From assembly GCF_030817355.1 (NCBI RefSeq), contig NZ_JAUSZH010000001.1, positions 5,518,501-5,582,500 on the forward strand: DNA of 64,000 bases. Reading direction: 5' to 3'. Shown here one piece after another: positions 7,944-16,681 of this stretch. Positions within the stretch are counted from its first letter, which is position 1. The number at the start of each line of letters is the position of its first letter. A program made the position numbers and the translations under genes. Under the pieces are notes generated by a model that was not told the DNA's origin, did not search any database, and saw only the letters and a list, made by a program, of their open reading frames with translations. Source of the DNA: Streptomyces sp. V1I1 (GTDB lineage Bacteria > Actinomycetota > Actinomycetes > Streptomycetales > Streptomycetaceae).

Positions 7944-9008
7944 CTACTTCGACAGGTTCGCCGGCGGCGCGATCGGCGTCGCCGCAATCGACTGTGGCGA
8001 CGTCGCCGACGCGTACGCCGACGGTGCCGCCATCGCCGCCGTCGGGTCGAGCGCCGACGCCTCCTCGATCGCCGGGGGCAAGCCGCCCACGATGCGGATG
8101 CCCGCCGTGTCGAAGGCCTGCTTGATGCGCCAGCGCAGTTCCCGCTCCACGCCCAGCGCCTTGCCCGGCATCGTCTTCGCCGAGACCCGGATCGTCATCG
8201 AGTCCAGCAGCACCTCGTTCAGGCCCAGCACCTCCACCGGGCCCCACAGCTGCTCGTTCCACGGCTCGGACTTCGCCAGGTCGTCCGCGACCTCGCCGAT
8301 CACCGAGCGGACGTGGTCCAGGTCCTCCGAGGAGCGGACCATGACGTCGACCGCCGCCGTCGCCCAGCCCTGGCTGAGGTTGCCGATGCGCTTGATCTCG
8401 CCGTTGCGTACGTACCAGATCTCGCCGCTGTCGCCGCGCAGCTTCGTCACGCGCAGGCCGACCTCGATCACCTCGCCGGAGGCGACGCCCGCGTCCACGC
8501 TGTCGCCGACGCCGTACTGGTCCTCCATGATCATGAAGACGCCCGAGAGGAAGTCCGTCACGAGATTCCGCGCGCCGAAGCCGACCGCCACGCCCGCGAC
8601 ACCCGCCGAGGCGAGCAGCGGGGCCAGGTCGATCTTGAAAGCGCCGAGGATCATCAGGCCCGCGGTGCCGAGAATCACAAAGGAAGAGACCGAGCGGAGT
8701 ACGGATCCGATGGCCTCGGAGCGTTGCCGGCGTCTCTCGGCGTTGACCAGCAGACCGCCGAGCGCCGTGCCCTCCACGGCCTGGGCGGAGCGGTTCATCC
8801 GCTCTATCAGCTTGGTCAGGGCACGGCGGAGGAGCATGCGCAGCACCAGCGCGACCACCAGGATCAGCGCGATGCGCAGACTGGTGTTCAGCCAGGTGGA
8901 CCAGTTCTCCTCCACCCAGCCCGCGGCGTCGCCGGCCTGCTTGGCGGCCTCGTCGAGCGAGACGGGCTCGGGTGACGGATCGGCGGCCAATAGGACGGAC
9001 CAGGACAC
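7944..9008 (-). CDS. MscS-type mechanosensitive ion channel
   Basis: A 354-aa small-conductance channel protein that opens under membrane tension to relieve osmotic stress. Hydrophobic segments lie near residues 35-60 and 95-135. The pore-lining segment has the Gly/Ala-rich pattern AGVAGVAVGFGARNLVTDFLSGVFM, followed by the beta domain (GDSVDAG) and a C-terminal alpha/beta domain. I start at GTG 9006-9008 because GGAGGT stands 7 bases upstream; the longer frame to 9104 has no such site. The last 40 residues are Ala/Pro-rich. Confidence 0.9.
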   Translation of the reverse strand: MSWSVLLAADPSPEPVSLDEAAKQAGDAAGWVEENWSTWLNTSLRIALILVVALVLRMLLRRALTKLIERMNRSAQAVEGTALGGLLVNAERRRQRSEAIGSVLRSVSSFVILGTAGLMILGAFKIDLAPLLASAGVAGVAVGFGARNLVTDFLSGVFMIMEDQYGVGDSVDAGVASGEVIEVGLRVTKLRGDSGEIWYVRNGEIKRIGNLSQGWATAAVDVMVRSSEDLDHVRSVIGEVADDLAKSEPWNEQLWGPVEVLGLNEVLLDSMTIRVSAKTMPGKALGVERELRWRIKQAFDTAGIRIVGGLPPAIEEASALDPTAAMAAPSAYASATSPQSIAATPIAPPANLSK

Positions 9009-9286
9009 GGGGGGAACCTCCAGGCATTGCGGTAGCAGACCAACCACCCTAACGGGGCATCCGGTGTGTTCCGGTGCGCTGTTCGAGGGAGAGACGAGGC
9101 TCACCTGGGGATGAACCTGTCGAAGGCATGTCGAGGCACGTCACGGCACGTCGAAGGCATGTGGTCGAAAACACCTCGAGCCCGTTACCTGCACGTGGTG
9201 GCGCTCGGACCTGGCATGAGGAGAGACTGAGAGCAGATCGTCCCGGCGCGAGCCACGCGCCGCCGGCGTACAAGGAGGCATCCACC

Positions 9287-9823
9287 GTGCCGCACGTCCT
9301 GGTCCTCAATGCGTCGTACGAGCCCCTCGGCGTCGTACCGCTCCGCCGCGCGCTCATCCTCGTCCTGGAGAACAAGGCTCTCTGCCTCGAGGAATCCGGC
9401 GCCTTCATGCACAGCGCGACCCGTGCCATCGCCGCCCCCAGCGTCGTACGTCTGAAACGGTTCGTGCGGGTCCCCTACCGGGGGCCTGTTCCTCTCACCC
9501 GCAAAGCACTCTTCGCCCGCGACGGCGGGCGCTGTATGTACTGCGGTGGCGTCGCAACCAGCGTCGACCATGTCATTCCGCGCAGTCGCGGCGGACAGCA
9601 CGTCTGGGACAACGTGGTGGCGGCCTGCCGCCGCTGCAATCACGTCAAGGCGGACCGGCATCTGCGGGAGCTGGGGTGGCGGCTGCGCCATCAGCCCGCC
9701 CCGCCGAGCGGGCTCGCGTGGCGCATCATCGGGACCGGGCATAGGGATCCGCGCTGGCTGCCATACCTGCAGCCGTACGGCGCGGACGACGCGATGGCCC
9801 GGATCGACGGCATTTCTGCCTAA
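9287..9823 (+). CDS. HNH endonuclease
   Basis: A 178-aa stand-alone HNH nuclease conserved in actinobacteria. Zinc-binding CxxC pairs (CMYC at 83-86, CRRC at 114-117) bracket the HNH core, with DH at 94-95 in SVDHVIPRSRGG, N109 and NH at 118-119. GTG 9287 follows AAGGAGG at the right distance. The conserved N-terminus VLVLNASYEPLGVV is the hallmark of this subfamily. The in-vivo substrate is not established. It converges with the GH84 gene. Confidence 0.9.
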   Translation: MPHVLVLNASYEPLGVVPLRRALILVLENKALCLEESGAFMHSATRAIAAPSVVRLKRFVRVPYRGPVPLTRKALFARDGGRCMYCGGVATSVDHVIPRSRGGQHVWDNVVAACRRCNHVKADRHLRELGWRLRHQPAPPSGLAWRIIGTGHRDPRWLPYLQPYGADDAMARIDGISA

Positions 9824-9867
9824 GATCCGGGCCTTCGTCGTCCCTTGTCCGGGCTGTAACGGCTCGC

Positions 9868-12800
9868 TCACTCTGCGACGGCGTATGCCTCCACCGACCA
9901 GAGTGAGTAGCCGTACTGCGTCGCGCGCGCATCGCCCTGGACGCGGATGAAGCGGGTGTCGCGGCTGTCCATGCGGACCGCCTCGCGCCCGCCCCTGCCG
10001 TCGGTCACCGTGGCGGCCGTGCGCCAGATGCGGCCGTCAGCGGAGACCTGGACGCGGTACTTCGTCGCGTACGCGTCCTGCCAGTGCAGCACCACCTGGC
10101 CGACCCGGGCGGGCCGCTTCAGTTCCAGCTGCCACCAGGCGCCGTCCTCGGCGGGCGAGGACCAGCGGGTCTTCGGGTCGTCGTCGATCGCCGAGGCCGC
10201 CGGGAAGTCTGCCGTCTCGTCGCCGGACGAGGAGGCGACGGAGCCCGCGGTGCGTGCGAGGTCGGGGCCCGCGGTGCGCGGATAGGCACGCACCGTGAGC
10301 GTGCGCTCCTGGCCTCCGAAGGACAGCGGCACCCGGTACTCCCCGGCCGGAGTGCCCGCCGGGACGGTGACCTCGACCGGCACGGTCGTACGCAGTCCAC
10401 GCGGCACCGTCGTCTCCTTCGGCACCGACACCTTGATGCCCGCCGGAGCCTTCGCGGTGAGCGCGCCGCGCACCTCGGCGGGGCGGCGCGGGGTCAGCCG
10501 GATGCCCGCCCGCTGCGGACCGCCGCCGATCTCGGCGTCCGTCTCGCCCTGTACGAGATCGAGGCCGGCCGACGGCTCGTCGGCGAACCAGGGCACCACG
10601 GACCGTACGGCGACGGGCTCGTCCCCGTCCGACGCGACCCGCACCGCGTCCATCCGCAGGCCCTTGGCGTCGGCGTGGGTCCAGCCGCTCGCCGAGAGGG
10701 GGCCGAGCGTGCGCCAGCCCTCGCCCGGGACGTGTGCCTCAAGGCGGCCACCGGAGCCCGCGCCACCGCCCGGGGTCCCGCTCGCGGCCCCGGAGACCGC
10801 CGCCCCGCGCGTCGGCTCCGACATCACCGTCACCGCCGCCACCGGCCTCGCCCGGTCCAGCCACACCGTGTCGTCGCCCGCCGTGTCCTTGACGCGGTCC
10901 GCGCCCGTCCAGGCCGCCGACTCCTTCGCCGCCCGGTCCAGGAACGGGTTCAGCACGCCCTTGCCGACCGTCACCCGGCTCGCCCCGAGCCTCTTGCGCA
11001 GCGGCTCCAGGTCCAGCGAGGCCCGCCAGCCCGTCTCGCCGTCGCCGCGGGCCTGCGCCTGCAGCATGTCGACGGACAGCTCGCCGGCCCGGCCGTACCG
11101 GGCCAACTGCTCCAGCCACGGCCGTACTTCGTCGCCCAGACGGCCGTCGGCGGGCCGCTTCAGCCGCTGCGGGGCCTCGCGCATCACGGTGAACGCGGCG
11201 CGCAGCGAGACCGCGGCCCGGTCCCTGGCCGCCACGTCCGTCGTCGTACGCGACCACCAGAAGTCCTTCAGCAGCGGCTGCAGGTAGCCGGACTCGGCGG
11301 GGCTGAGGATCGAGGAGGCGTGGTTGCCGGCCAGCGCGCGCAGCGCCTCACGGGTTGACGCGTCGCCGCCCGCGAGGTCGTTTATCGCGGCCTGCCAGGA
11401 CTCCTGGGGGCGGTAGCTCCTCGGGTTCCAGGCGTAGTCGGCGGCCGTGAACAGCGGGATGCGGGAGGCGGACGCCTGCTCCATCGCGTTGGCGAGCAGG
11501 GCGGCCGAACCGCTCGCCACGGCAGGCTCGCGGCCCGTGTAGGGGCCGAGGAACATCCGGTCCTGTGCGTAGTCGTTGACCGGGTAGTTGTCCATGGTGA
11601 CCAGCGGGTGCTTGAACACGTCCCGCGCACCCACCAGTTCGCGCCCGGTGATCGTGCGCGGCACCACGCCCACGCCCGTCCACGCCACCTGGACCCGGCT
11701 GTCCAGCTCGCTCGCGAGCGCCTGCCGGTATTCGGTGGCGCCGTCCTGGTAGAACTCCGTCGGCATCAGCGACAGCGGCTCGGCCCCCGGATACCGGTCC
11801 GCCAGATGCCGTGCCACCGCGCCCGCGACCCGCGCGTGTGCCCTGGCCGCGGCCTCCGGGCCCGAGCCGAAGGCGTCCGCGTCCTTGTCGCAGTGCCACT
11901 CGCTGTAGCTGACGTCCTGGAACTGCAGCTGGAAGGCGCGCACACCGAGCGCCCACATCGCGTCGATCTTGCGCGTCAGTGCCTTGACGTCGCCGTTCTT
12001 GGCCAGACACATCTCCTGCGCGGGCGCGACGGCCCAGGCGAGCGTGACGTGGTTCTGCCGGGCGCGCTCGGCGAGTTCGCGGAACTCGGCGCGCTGCGCG
12101 GCGGGGTACGGGTCGCGCCAGCGGGCCTGCCGGAAGGGGTCGTCGCCGGGCGCGTAGAGGTAGCGGTTCTGCTTGGTACGGCCCATGAAGTCCAGCTGCG
12201 ACAGACGCTGTTGATGGCTCCAGGGCTGTCCGTAGAAACCCTCCGTCAGGCCGCGGACGGCCGTGCCCGGCCAGTCGCGTACGAGAACTCCAGCGACAAC
12301 TCTGGCGACGGTCTTCCGGCCGGTCCCGGTGGCGGCGTTCCGGTCGGTGATCAGTTGGCGCAGCGTCTGGACGCCGTGGAACAGCCCGTCCTCGCCGACG
12401 CCGTCGAGCGCGACCGTGTCACGGCCCTCGACCTGGCCGACCGCGATCCGGTAGCCGCCGGAGGGCAGGTCGGCGCGTTCGGGCGCGCGCAGGGCGCGCA
12501 GCGCGTTCTGCGCGCCGGTGCCGCCGATGCGCAGGACGGGGCCGCGGCCGGGCAGTTCGGTGTGCACGGTCCGTACGCCGGACTCCCGCAGCAGCTCCTT
12601 GAGCAGCTCCACGGAGTACGGATCGGCGGCGCGGTCCGCGACTACGGTCACCTCGTCGCCGAGCGGCACGGCGGAGCCCGCCGCCCGCATCGACTGCGGG
12701 CGCGGCCACACGGACGGCAGTGCGGCCTCGCCCTCTGGGTCCTTGGCGGTGCTGGGTGTGGAGACGGGGTCCTCGGGGGCCGCGACAGCGCCGTGCGCGC

Positions 12801-12870
12801 CGCCGAGCAGGCTGCCGATGACAGCGACCGCGACGGCTGTCGCGGTGCGCCTCCTGCGCGCGAGCCGCAC
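9868..12870 (-). CDS. Secreted GH84-type beta-N-acetylglucosaminidase-like protein
   Basis: A 1000-aa exported protein. A signal peptide follows an Arg cluster (residues 2-30), then a GH20b/GH84 N-terminal domain (about 50-200) and the GH84 barrel opening with RGLTEGFYGQPW at about 207-217. A NEW3-like beta domain and a discoidin (F5/8 type C) domain at the C-terminus probably bind glycans. In GH84 the catalytic pair is Asp-Asp; here the aligned strand reads LQFQDVS, so the first Asp is Gln (codon 11917-11919) while the acid/base Asp remains. GTG 12868-12870 follows GAGGGGAG. The substrate may be GlcNAc polymers or glycoconjugates, but activity is uncertain because of the substitution. Confidence 0.85.
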   Translation of the reverse strand: MRLARRRRTATAVAVAVIGSLLGGAHGAVAAPEDPVSTPSTAKDPEGEAALPSVWPRPQSMRAAGSAVPLGDEVTVVADRAADPYSVELLKELLRESGVRTVHTELPGRGPVLRIGGTGAQNALRALRAPERADLPSGGYRIAVGQVEGRDTVALDGVGEDGLFHGVQTLRQLITDRNAATGTGRKTVARVVAGVLVRDWPGTAVRGLTEGFYGQPWSHQQRLSQLDFMGRTKQNRYLYAPGDDPFRQARWRDPYPAAQRAEFRELAERARQNHVTLAWAVAPAQEMCLAKNGDVKALTRKIDAMWALGVRAFQLQFQDVSYSEWHCDKDADAFGSGPEAAARAHARVAGAVARHLADRYPGAEPLSLMPTEFYQDGATEYRQALASELDSRVQVAWTGVGVVPRTITGRELVGARDVFKHPLVTMDNYPVNDYAQDRMFLGPYTGREPAVASGSAALLANAMEQASASRIPLFTAADYAWNPRSYRPQESWQAAINDLAGGDASTREALRALAGNHASSILSPAESGYLQPLLKDFWWSRTTTDVAARDRAAVSLRAAFTVMREAPQRLKRPADGRLGDEVRPWLEQLARYGRAGELSVDMLQAQARGDGETGWRASLDLEPLRKRLGASRVTVGKGVLNPFLDRAAKESAAWTGADRVKDTAGDDTVWLDRARPVAAVTVMSEPTRGAAVSGAASGTPGGGAGSGGRLEAHVPGEGWRTLGPLSASGWTHADAKGLRMDAVRVASDGDEPVAVRSVVPWFADEPSAGLDLVQGETDAEIGGGPQRAGIRLTPRRPAEVRGALTAKAPAGIKVSVPKETTVPRGLRTTVPVEVTVPAGTPAGEYRVPLSFGGQERTLTVRAYPRTAGPDLARTAGSVASSSGDETADFPAASAIDDDPKTRWSSPAEDGAWWQLELKRPARVGQVVLHWQDAYATKYRVQVSADGRIWRTAATVTDGRGGREAVRMDSRDTRFIRVQGDARATQYGYSLWSVEAYAVAE

Positions 12871-13138
12871 GCCCGTCTCCCCTCGTTCTCCCCTTGCCGT
12901 TCCGGTCGGTTTCGAGCCCACCACCACCACACTGAGGGTGTCAATGCGCATGGCCGTTGTGCACCTTTTGCCTGATGCGATGGGTGGTTTGGCGCAGTGT
13001 GACTCAACTGCTTGGCGAGGGAGGGAATGTGGGGAACGGAATGTGATGCGGAACACGTTGACTGATCGTGTACGTCTGCCGCCGCGCCCGCTGGGTAGGG
13101 CGTCTGTGTCCCGCTACCGTCAGCTTGGAGTGACCCCC

Positions 13139-13333
13139 ATGGCCGCATCCGCACATCTGCTGCTCTCCGCCCTGTCCAAACAGGTCCCGGGCCCCGGCCC
13201 GCTGACCAGCGAACCCCCGCTCGCCGACGCCGCCCCGCTGACCAGCGAGCCGCCCCTCGCCGACACCGCTCCCCTCACCAGTGAGCCGACCGCGCCCGGC
13301 ATGGCCGGCGGCACGGAGTCCCCAGGAGTCTGA
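13139..13333 (+). CDS. Small repeat-containing ORF directly before malQ
   Basis: A 64-aa frame starting ATG 13139 with GGAG 8 bases upstream and ending at the base before the malQ ATG. Residues 21-56 are three 12-residue units of the form PLTSEPPLADxA (36-bp DNA repeat, 13199-13306). The N-terminus MAASAHLLLSALSKQ could be an amphipathic helix. Tight abutment with malQ suggests a leader peptide or a small real gene. Low complexity leaves room for a spurious frame. Confidence 0.45.
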   Translation: MAASAHLLLSALSKQVPGPGPLTSEPPLADAAPLTSEPPLADTAPLTSEPTAPGMAGGTESPGV

Positions 13334-15595
13334 ATGGGCCTTGCCCGGCTCGCAGCGCTGCACGGAGTCGCCACCGCCTACGCGCCCTCGGAGGGCGTCA
13401 CGGTCCCGGTCCCCGACACCACGGTCGTCGCAGTCCTCGCCGCGTTGGGCGTCGACGCGTCGACGCCCGCGGCGTTACGCGACGCCTTGAACCACGCCGA
13501 GTCCGCGGCGTCGGCCCGCCTGCTGCCGCCGACGGTGGTGCTGTGGCGTGAGGGCGCCCAGGCGCTCCCACCTGCCCTGACGGCGCTCCCCGCGGGCACG
13601 AGTGTGCGAGTCGAGACGGAAGGGGGCGTGGCGGTCGAGTGGACCAGCCCGGGGCCGGCCGACGCTGCCCAGCAGGGCGGGGCGGAGCCGAGCACCACGG
13701 CTGACGCGAGGCCTCCCGTCGACGCGAGGCCTCCCGTCGACGCGAGGCCTCCGGGCGACGCGCCTCCGGGCGGCGCGCCTCCCGTCGACGCGGCGCCTCC
13801 CGCCGACGAGCCCCGCGTCTGGTCGCAACTGCCCCTCGGCGTGCACCAGTTGTACGCCCACCCCCACGCCCACGCCCCCGACGATTGCGTCGCACACTCC
13901 ACCCTCATCGTCGCGCCCGCCCGCCTGCCGCAGCCCGACCGGCGTTCGTACGGCTTTCTCGTGCAGCTCTACTCCCTGCTCTCCGCCCGGTCCTGGGGCA
14001 TGGGCGACCTCGGTGATCTGGCTGAGCTCGCCAGCTGGTCGGGGCGGGCGCTCGGAGCGGGGTTTGTACAGGTCAACCCGTTGCACGCGGCTGTGCCCGG
14101 CGCGCCCACCGATCCCTCGCCGTACCGGCCGTCCTCGCGGCGGTTCCCCGATCCCGTCCATCTGCGGATCGAGGACATCCCCGAGTACGCGTACGTCCGC
14201 GCCCGCGACCGGCAGCGGCTGGACGAGCTCCGTGACGAGGCCGCGCGGCTGCGTGAATCCGTGCTGGAGAAGGGCGCGTTGATCGACCGGGACGCCGTGT
14301 GGGCGCTGAAGCGCGCGGCACTGGAGATCGTGCACGGTATCCCGCTCGGGCCCGGCCGCCGCGCCGCGTACTGCGACTTCCTGGCCGAGCAGGGTCAGGC
14401 CCTGGAGGACCACGCCACCTGGTGCGCCCTCGCCGAGGTGCACGGGCCCGAGTGGCACTCCTGGCCCGCCGCGCTGCGGGACCCGCGCTCGCCCGAGACA
14501 GCGCGGGCCCGGCGCGAGCTGATGGACCGGGTCGACTTCCACGGGCGGCTCGCCTGGCTCACCGACCAGCAGCTGGCCGCCGCCGGGCAGGCGGCGCGCG
14601 AGGCGGGCATGGGCGTCGGCATTGTCCATGACCTGGCCGTCGGCGTGCATCCCGGGGGCGCGGACGCCTGGGCGCAGCGGGAGGCACTCGCCGTCGGGAT
14701 GTCAGTCGGCGCGCCCCCGGACGCCTTCAACGCACGCGGTCAGGACTGGGGCCTGCCCCCGTGGCGGCCGGATGTGCTGGCCGCGTCCGGTTACGCCCCG
14801 TACCGCGGACTGCTCCGCGGCCTCCTCCGGAACGCGGGTGCGCTGCGCATCGACCATGTCATGGGCCTGTTCCGCCTCTGGTGGGTCCCGGAGGGCAGCC
14901 CGCCCACCGACGGCACGTATGTGCGGTACGACGCGGAGGCGATGCTCGCGGTCCTCGTCCTGGAGGCCCACCGCGCGGGCACGGCCGTCATAGGGGAGGA
15001 CCTCGGCACGGTCGAACCGGGTGTGCGTGAGGCCCTGACTCGCAGGGGCGTGCTGGGCACCTCCGTGCTCTGGTTCGAGCGCGACTGGGCCGGCACGGCC
15101 CGCCCGCTGCCGCCCGAGCGCTGGCGCGAGGACTGCGTGGCCACCGCGACCACGCACGATCTCCCGTCCACCGCGGCCCGCCTGACCGGCGAGCATGTGG
15201 CGCTGCGGCACCGCCTCGGTCTGCTCACCCGCCCCCTGGCGCAGGAGCGTACGCAGGACGCGGCGGACGTCGCCGAATGGCTCGGCCTGCTCACCGGCCT
15301 CGGCCTGCTGCCCGAGGGCAGGGGTGACGAGGAGGGCCAGATCCGCGCGGCCTACCGCTTTCTGCTGCGTACGCCCGCCCGCATGGTCGGCGTCTGGCTG
15401 CCGGACGCGGTCGGCGACCGCCGACCGCAGAACCTCCCGGGCACCTGGGACCAGTACCCGAACTGGCGCCTGCCGGTCGCGGACGCCGAAGGCCACCCGG
15501 TCACCCTGGAGGAGTTGGCCGCCTCGCCCCGCCTGCACGCGCTGATGGGGGTCTTCGGGCCCCGTACGGCACCCCCGGACGCGCGGTCGGGATAG
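13334..15595 (+). CDS. malQ: 4-alpha-glucanotransferase (amylomaltase)
   Basis: A 753-aa GH77 enzyme that transfers alpha-1,4-glucan segments between maltodextrins in the cytoplasm. Family landmarks are VQVNPLHA, the nucleophile strand LRIDHVMGLFRLWW, the acid/base strand VIGEDLGTVEPGVREAL and the third-acid loop TTHDLPSTAARLTG. An N-terminal actinobacterial extension contains a low-complexity linker (about residues 118-160) built from an 18-bp unit repeated three times at 13703-13756. The start abuts the stop of the small upstream ORF, so the two are probably co-translated. Confidence 0.93.
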   Translation: MGLARLAALHGVATAYAPSEGVTVPVPDTTVVAVLAALGVDASTPAALRDALNHAESAASARLLPPTVVLWREGAQALPPALTALPAGTSVRVETEGGVAVEWTSPGPADAAQQGGAEPSTTADARPPVDARPPVDARPPGDAPPGGAPPVDAAPPADEPRVWSQLPLGVHQLYAHPHAHAPDDCVAHSTLIVAPARLPQPDRRSYGFLVQLYSLLSARSWGMGDLGDLAELASWSGRALGAGFVQVNPLHAAVPGAPTDPSPYRPSSRRFPDPVHLRIEDIPEYAYVRARDRQRLDELRDEAARLRESVLEKGALIDRDAVWALKRAALEIVHGIPLGPGRRAAYCDFLAEQGQALEDHATWCALAEVHGPEWHSWPAALRDPRSPETARARRELMDRVDFHGRLAWLTDQQLAAAGQAAREAGMGVGIVHDLAVGVHPGGADAWAQREALAVGMSVGAPPDAFNARGQDWGLPPWRPDVLAASGYAPYRGLLRGLLRNAGALRIDHVMGLFRLWWVPEGSPPTDGTYVRYDAEAMLAVLVLEAHRAGTAVIGEDLGTVEPGVREALTRRGVLGTSVLWFERDWAGTARPLPPERWREDCVATATTHDLPSTAARLTGEHVALRHRLGLLTRPLAQERTQDAADVAEWLGLLTGLGLLPEGRGDEEGQIRAAYRFLLRTPARMVGVWLPDAVGDRRPQNLPGTWDQYPNWRLPVADAEGHPVTLEELAASPRLHALMGVFGPRTAPPDARSG
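13703..13756 (+). repeat. Three 18-bp tandem repeats inside malQ
   Basis: Units at 13703-13720, 13721-13738 and 13739-13756 are identical or nearly so and encode ARPPVD-type hexapeptides in the linker of MalQ. Being a multiple of three, copy changes would keep the frame. Confidence 0.85.
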
Positions 15596-15615
15596 CCGTT
15601 CGCTACGTTGGCACC

Positions 15616-15852
15616 GTGGACAAGAAGAACGCTTTGCGCGCCGGCGCCGTCGCGGCCGGTACGACGCTGATGATGCTGCTCCTGTCGTCGCCCGCGCTCG
15701 CCGCTGCCCCCGGCGCCGACGACGGCTCGGACCCGGGCCCGGGTCTGAGCGTGATCGAGACGCTGGGCCTCTATGTCGCGGCGCCGCTGGGCCTCTTCGT
15801 GGTGATCGCGGGCCTGGTGATGGCTCTCGACAAGTCCAGCAAGCAGAGCTGA
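15616..15852 (+). CDS. Small conserved membrane protein, possibly leaderless
   Basis: A 78-aa protein with a positively charged N-terminus, a signal-like hydrophobic segment ending SSPALAAA (about 11-32), a Gly/Asp/Pro spacer and one transmembrane helix (about 48-70) with a short Lys-rich cytoplasmic tail. The function is unknown. No ribosome site precedes GTG 15616; instead a TACGTT hexamer at 15604-15609 lies 6 bases before the start, the distance expected for a leaderless message. Confidence 0.7.
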   Translation: MDKKNALRAGAVAAGTTLMMLLLSSPALAAAPGADDGSDPGPGLSVIETLGLYVAAPLGLFVVIAGLVMALDKSSKQS

Positions 15853-15895
15853 CCGGCTCCGAGCCTCACCAGCTCCACCAGCTCCACTAGCTTTC

Positions 15896-15935
15896 CAAGG
15901 GCGCCTTGGGTGTGTACGCACCCCAGGGCGCCTTT
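15896..15935. terminator. Terminator after the small membrane protein gene
   Basis: AAGGGCGCC at 15897-15905 pairs with GGCGCCTTT (15927-15935, one G-U), enclosing a second complementary segment. It lies 45 bp after the stop at 15852. Confidence 0.7.
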
Positions 15936-15989
15936 GCCATGCCTGCCAACCTCTCGCCCTCTCGAGGCCCGACCTTTCAGTCGTCGTCC

Positions 15990-16481
15990 GGGGATGTGGA
16001 CCTCGCGCTGTCCCTGGCGGCGCACGCGCCGACGGCCCGCGACCCGAAGTTCACGCGGGTGCCGCCGCTGGCGGACCCACTGGACGTGGCCCTGCCGGCC
16101 GGGCACCCGCTTGCCGCGGCGGCGGGTCTGCGACTGGCGGACCTGTCCGGCGAGCCGTGGATCTTCGGGGGCAGCGGGCCGTGGTCGGAGATCACGCTGG
16201 CGGCGTGCGAGGCGGCGGGTTTCGTGCCGGAGAAGGCGCATTCGGCGGCGGGCTGGACGGCGATCCTGGCGATGGTCGAGGCGGGGATGGGCGTCGCGCT
16301 GATCCCGCGGATGGCGGCGGCGGAGCGGCGTACGCGTACGGGTGTGGTGATGCGGGTCCTGAGCGCGGACCAGCCGCGCCGCCATGTGGTCGCGGCGGTG
16401 CGGAGGGGGGCGGAGGAGGGGGCGGGGGTGGCGCGGGTGGTGGGGGCGTTGCGGGAGGTGGCGGCGGCGCGGGTGGGTTGA
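15990..16481 (+). pseudogene. LysR-type regulator remnant (effector domain only)
   Basis: From GDVDLALSLAAHAP onward the frame is a LysR substrate-binding domain: PLDVALPAGHPLA, DLSGEPWIFG, and GMGVALIPRMA. The winged-helix N-terminus is missing and the preceding codons are unrelated, so about half the gene has been deleted. The break lies between the terminator at 15896-15935 and 15990, and the whole block up to the truncated P450 looks like a rearrangement scar. Confidence 0.75.
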
Positions 16482-16499
16482 GGGGTGTGATTTTCCCCT

Positions 16500-16681
16500 A
16501 CCCGCCCCTTCCCGAACTGGGGGCGGGCCCCCAGACCTCCCGGGGGAGGGGGTGTGGGGCTGACGCCCCACACCCTGCGGCGCGCCTGCTTCGGGGCGCA
16601 GTGTGCCTGGCCGGTGTGGCGGCCTCCGGCGCGCCTGCTTCGCGGCGCGGGTGCCTGGCCGAGTGGGGCTGCTGGGCGCCA
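16500..16681. repeat. Inverted-repeat element and a 36-bp direct repeat in the rearranged gap
   Basis: Positions 16501-16570 carry the CCCGCCCCTTCCCGAA-type element seen elsewhere in the window, with GGGGGC/GCCCCC and GTGTGGGG/CCCCACAC hairpins. A near-identical 36-bp unit built on GCGCGCCTGCTTCG occurs at 16577-16613 and 16626-16661. I see no gene here. Confidence 0.6.

Noticed and set aside
15906..16481. Full-length LysR regulator
   Set aside because: The helix-turn-helix half is absent and the first 28 codons are unrelated sequence.
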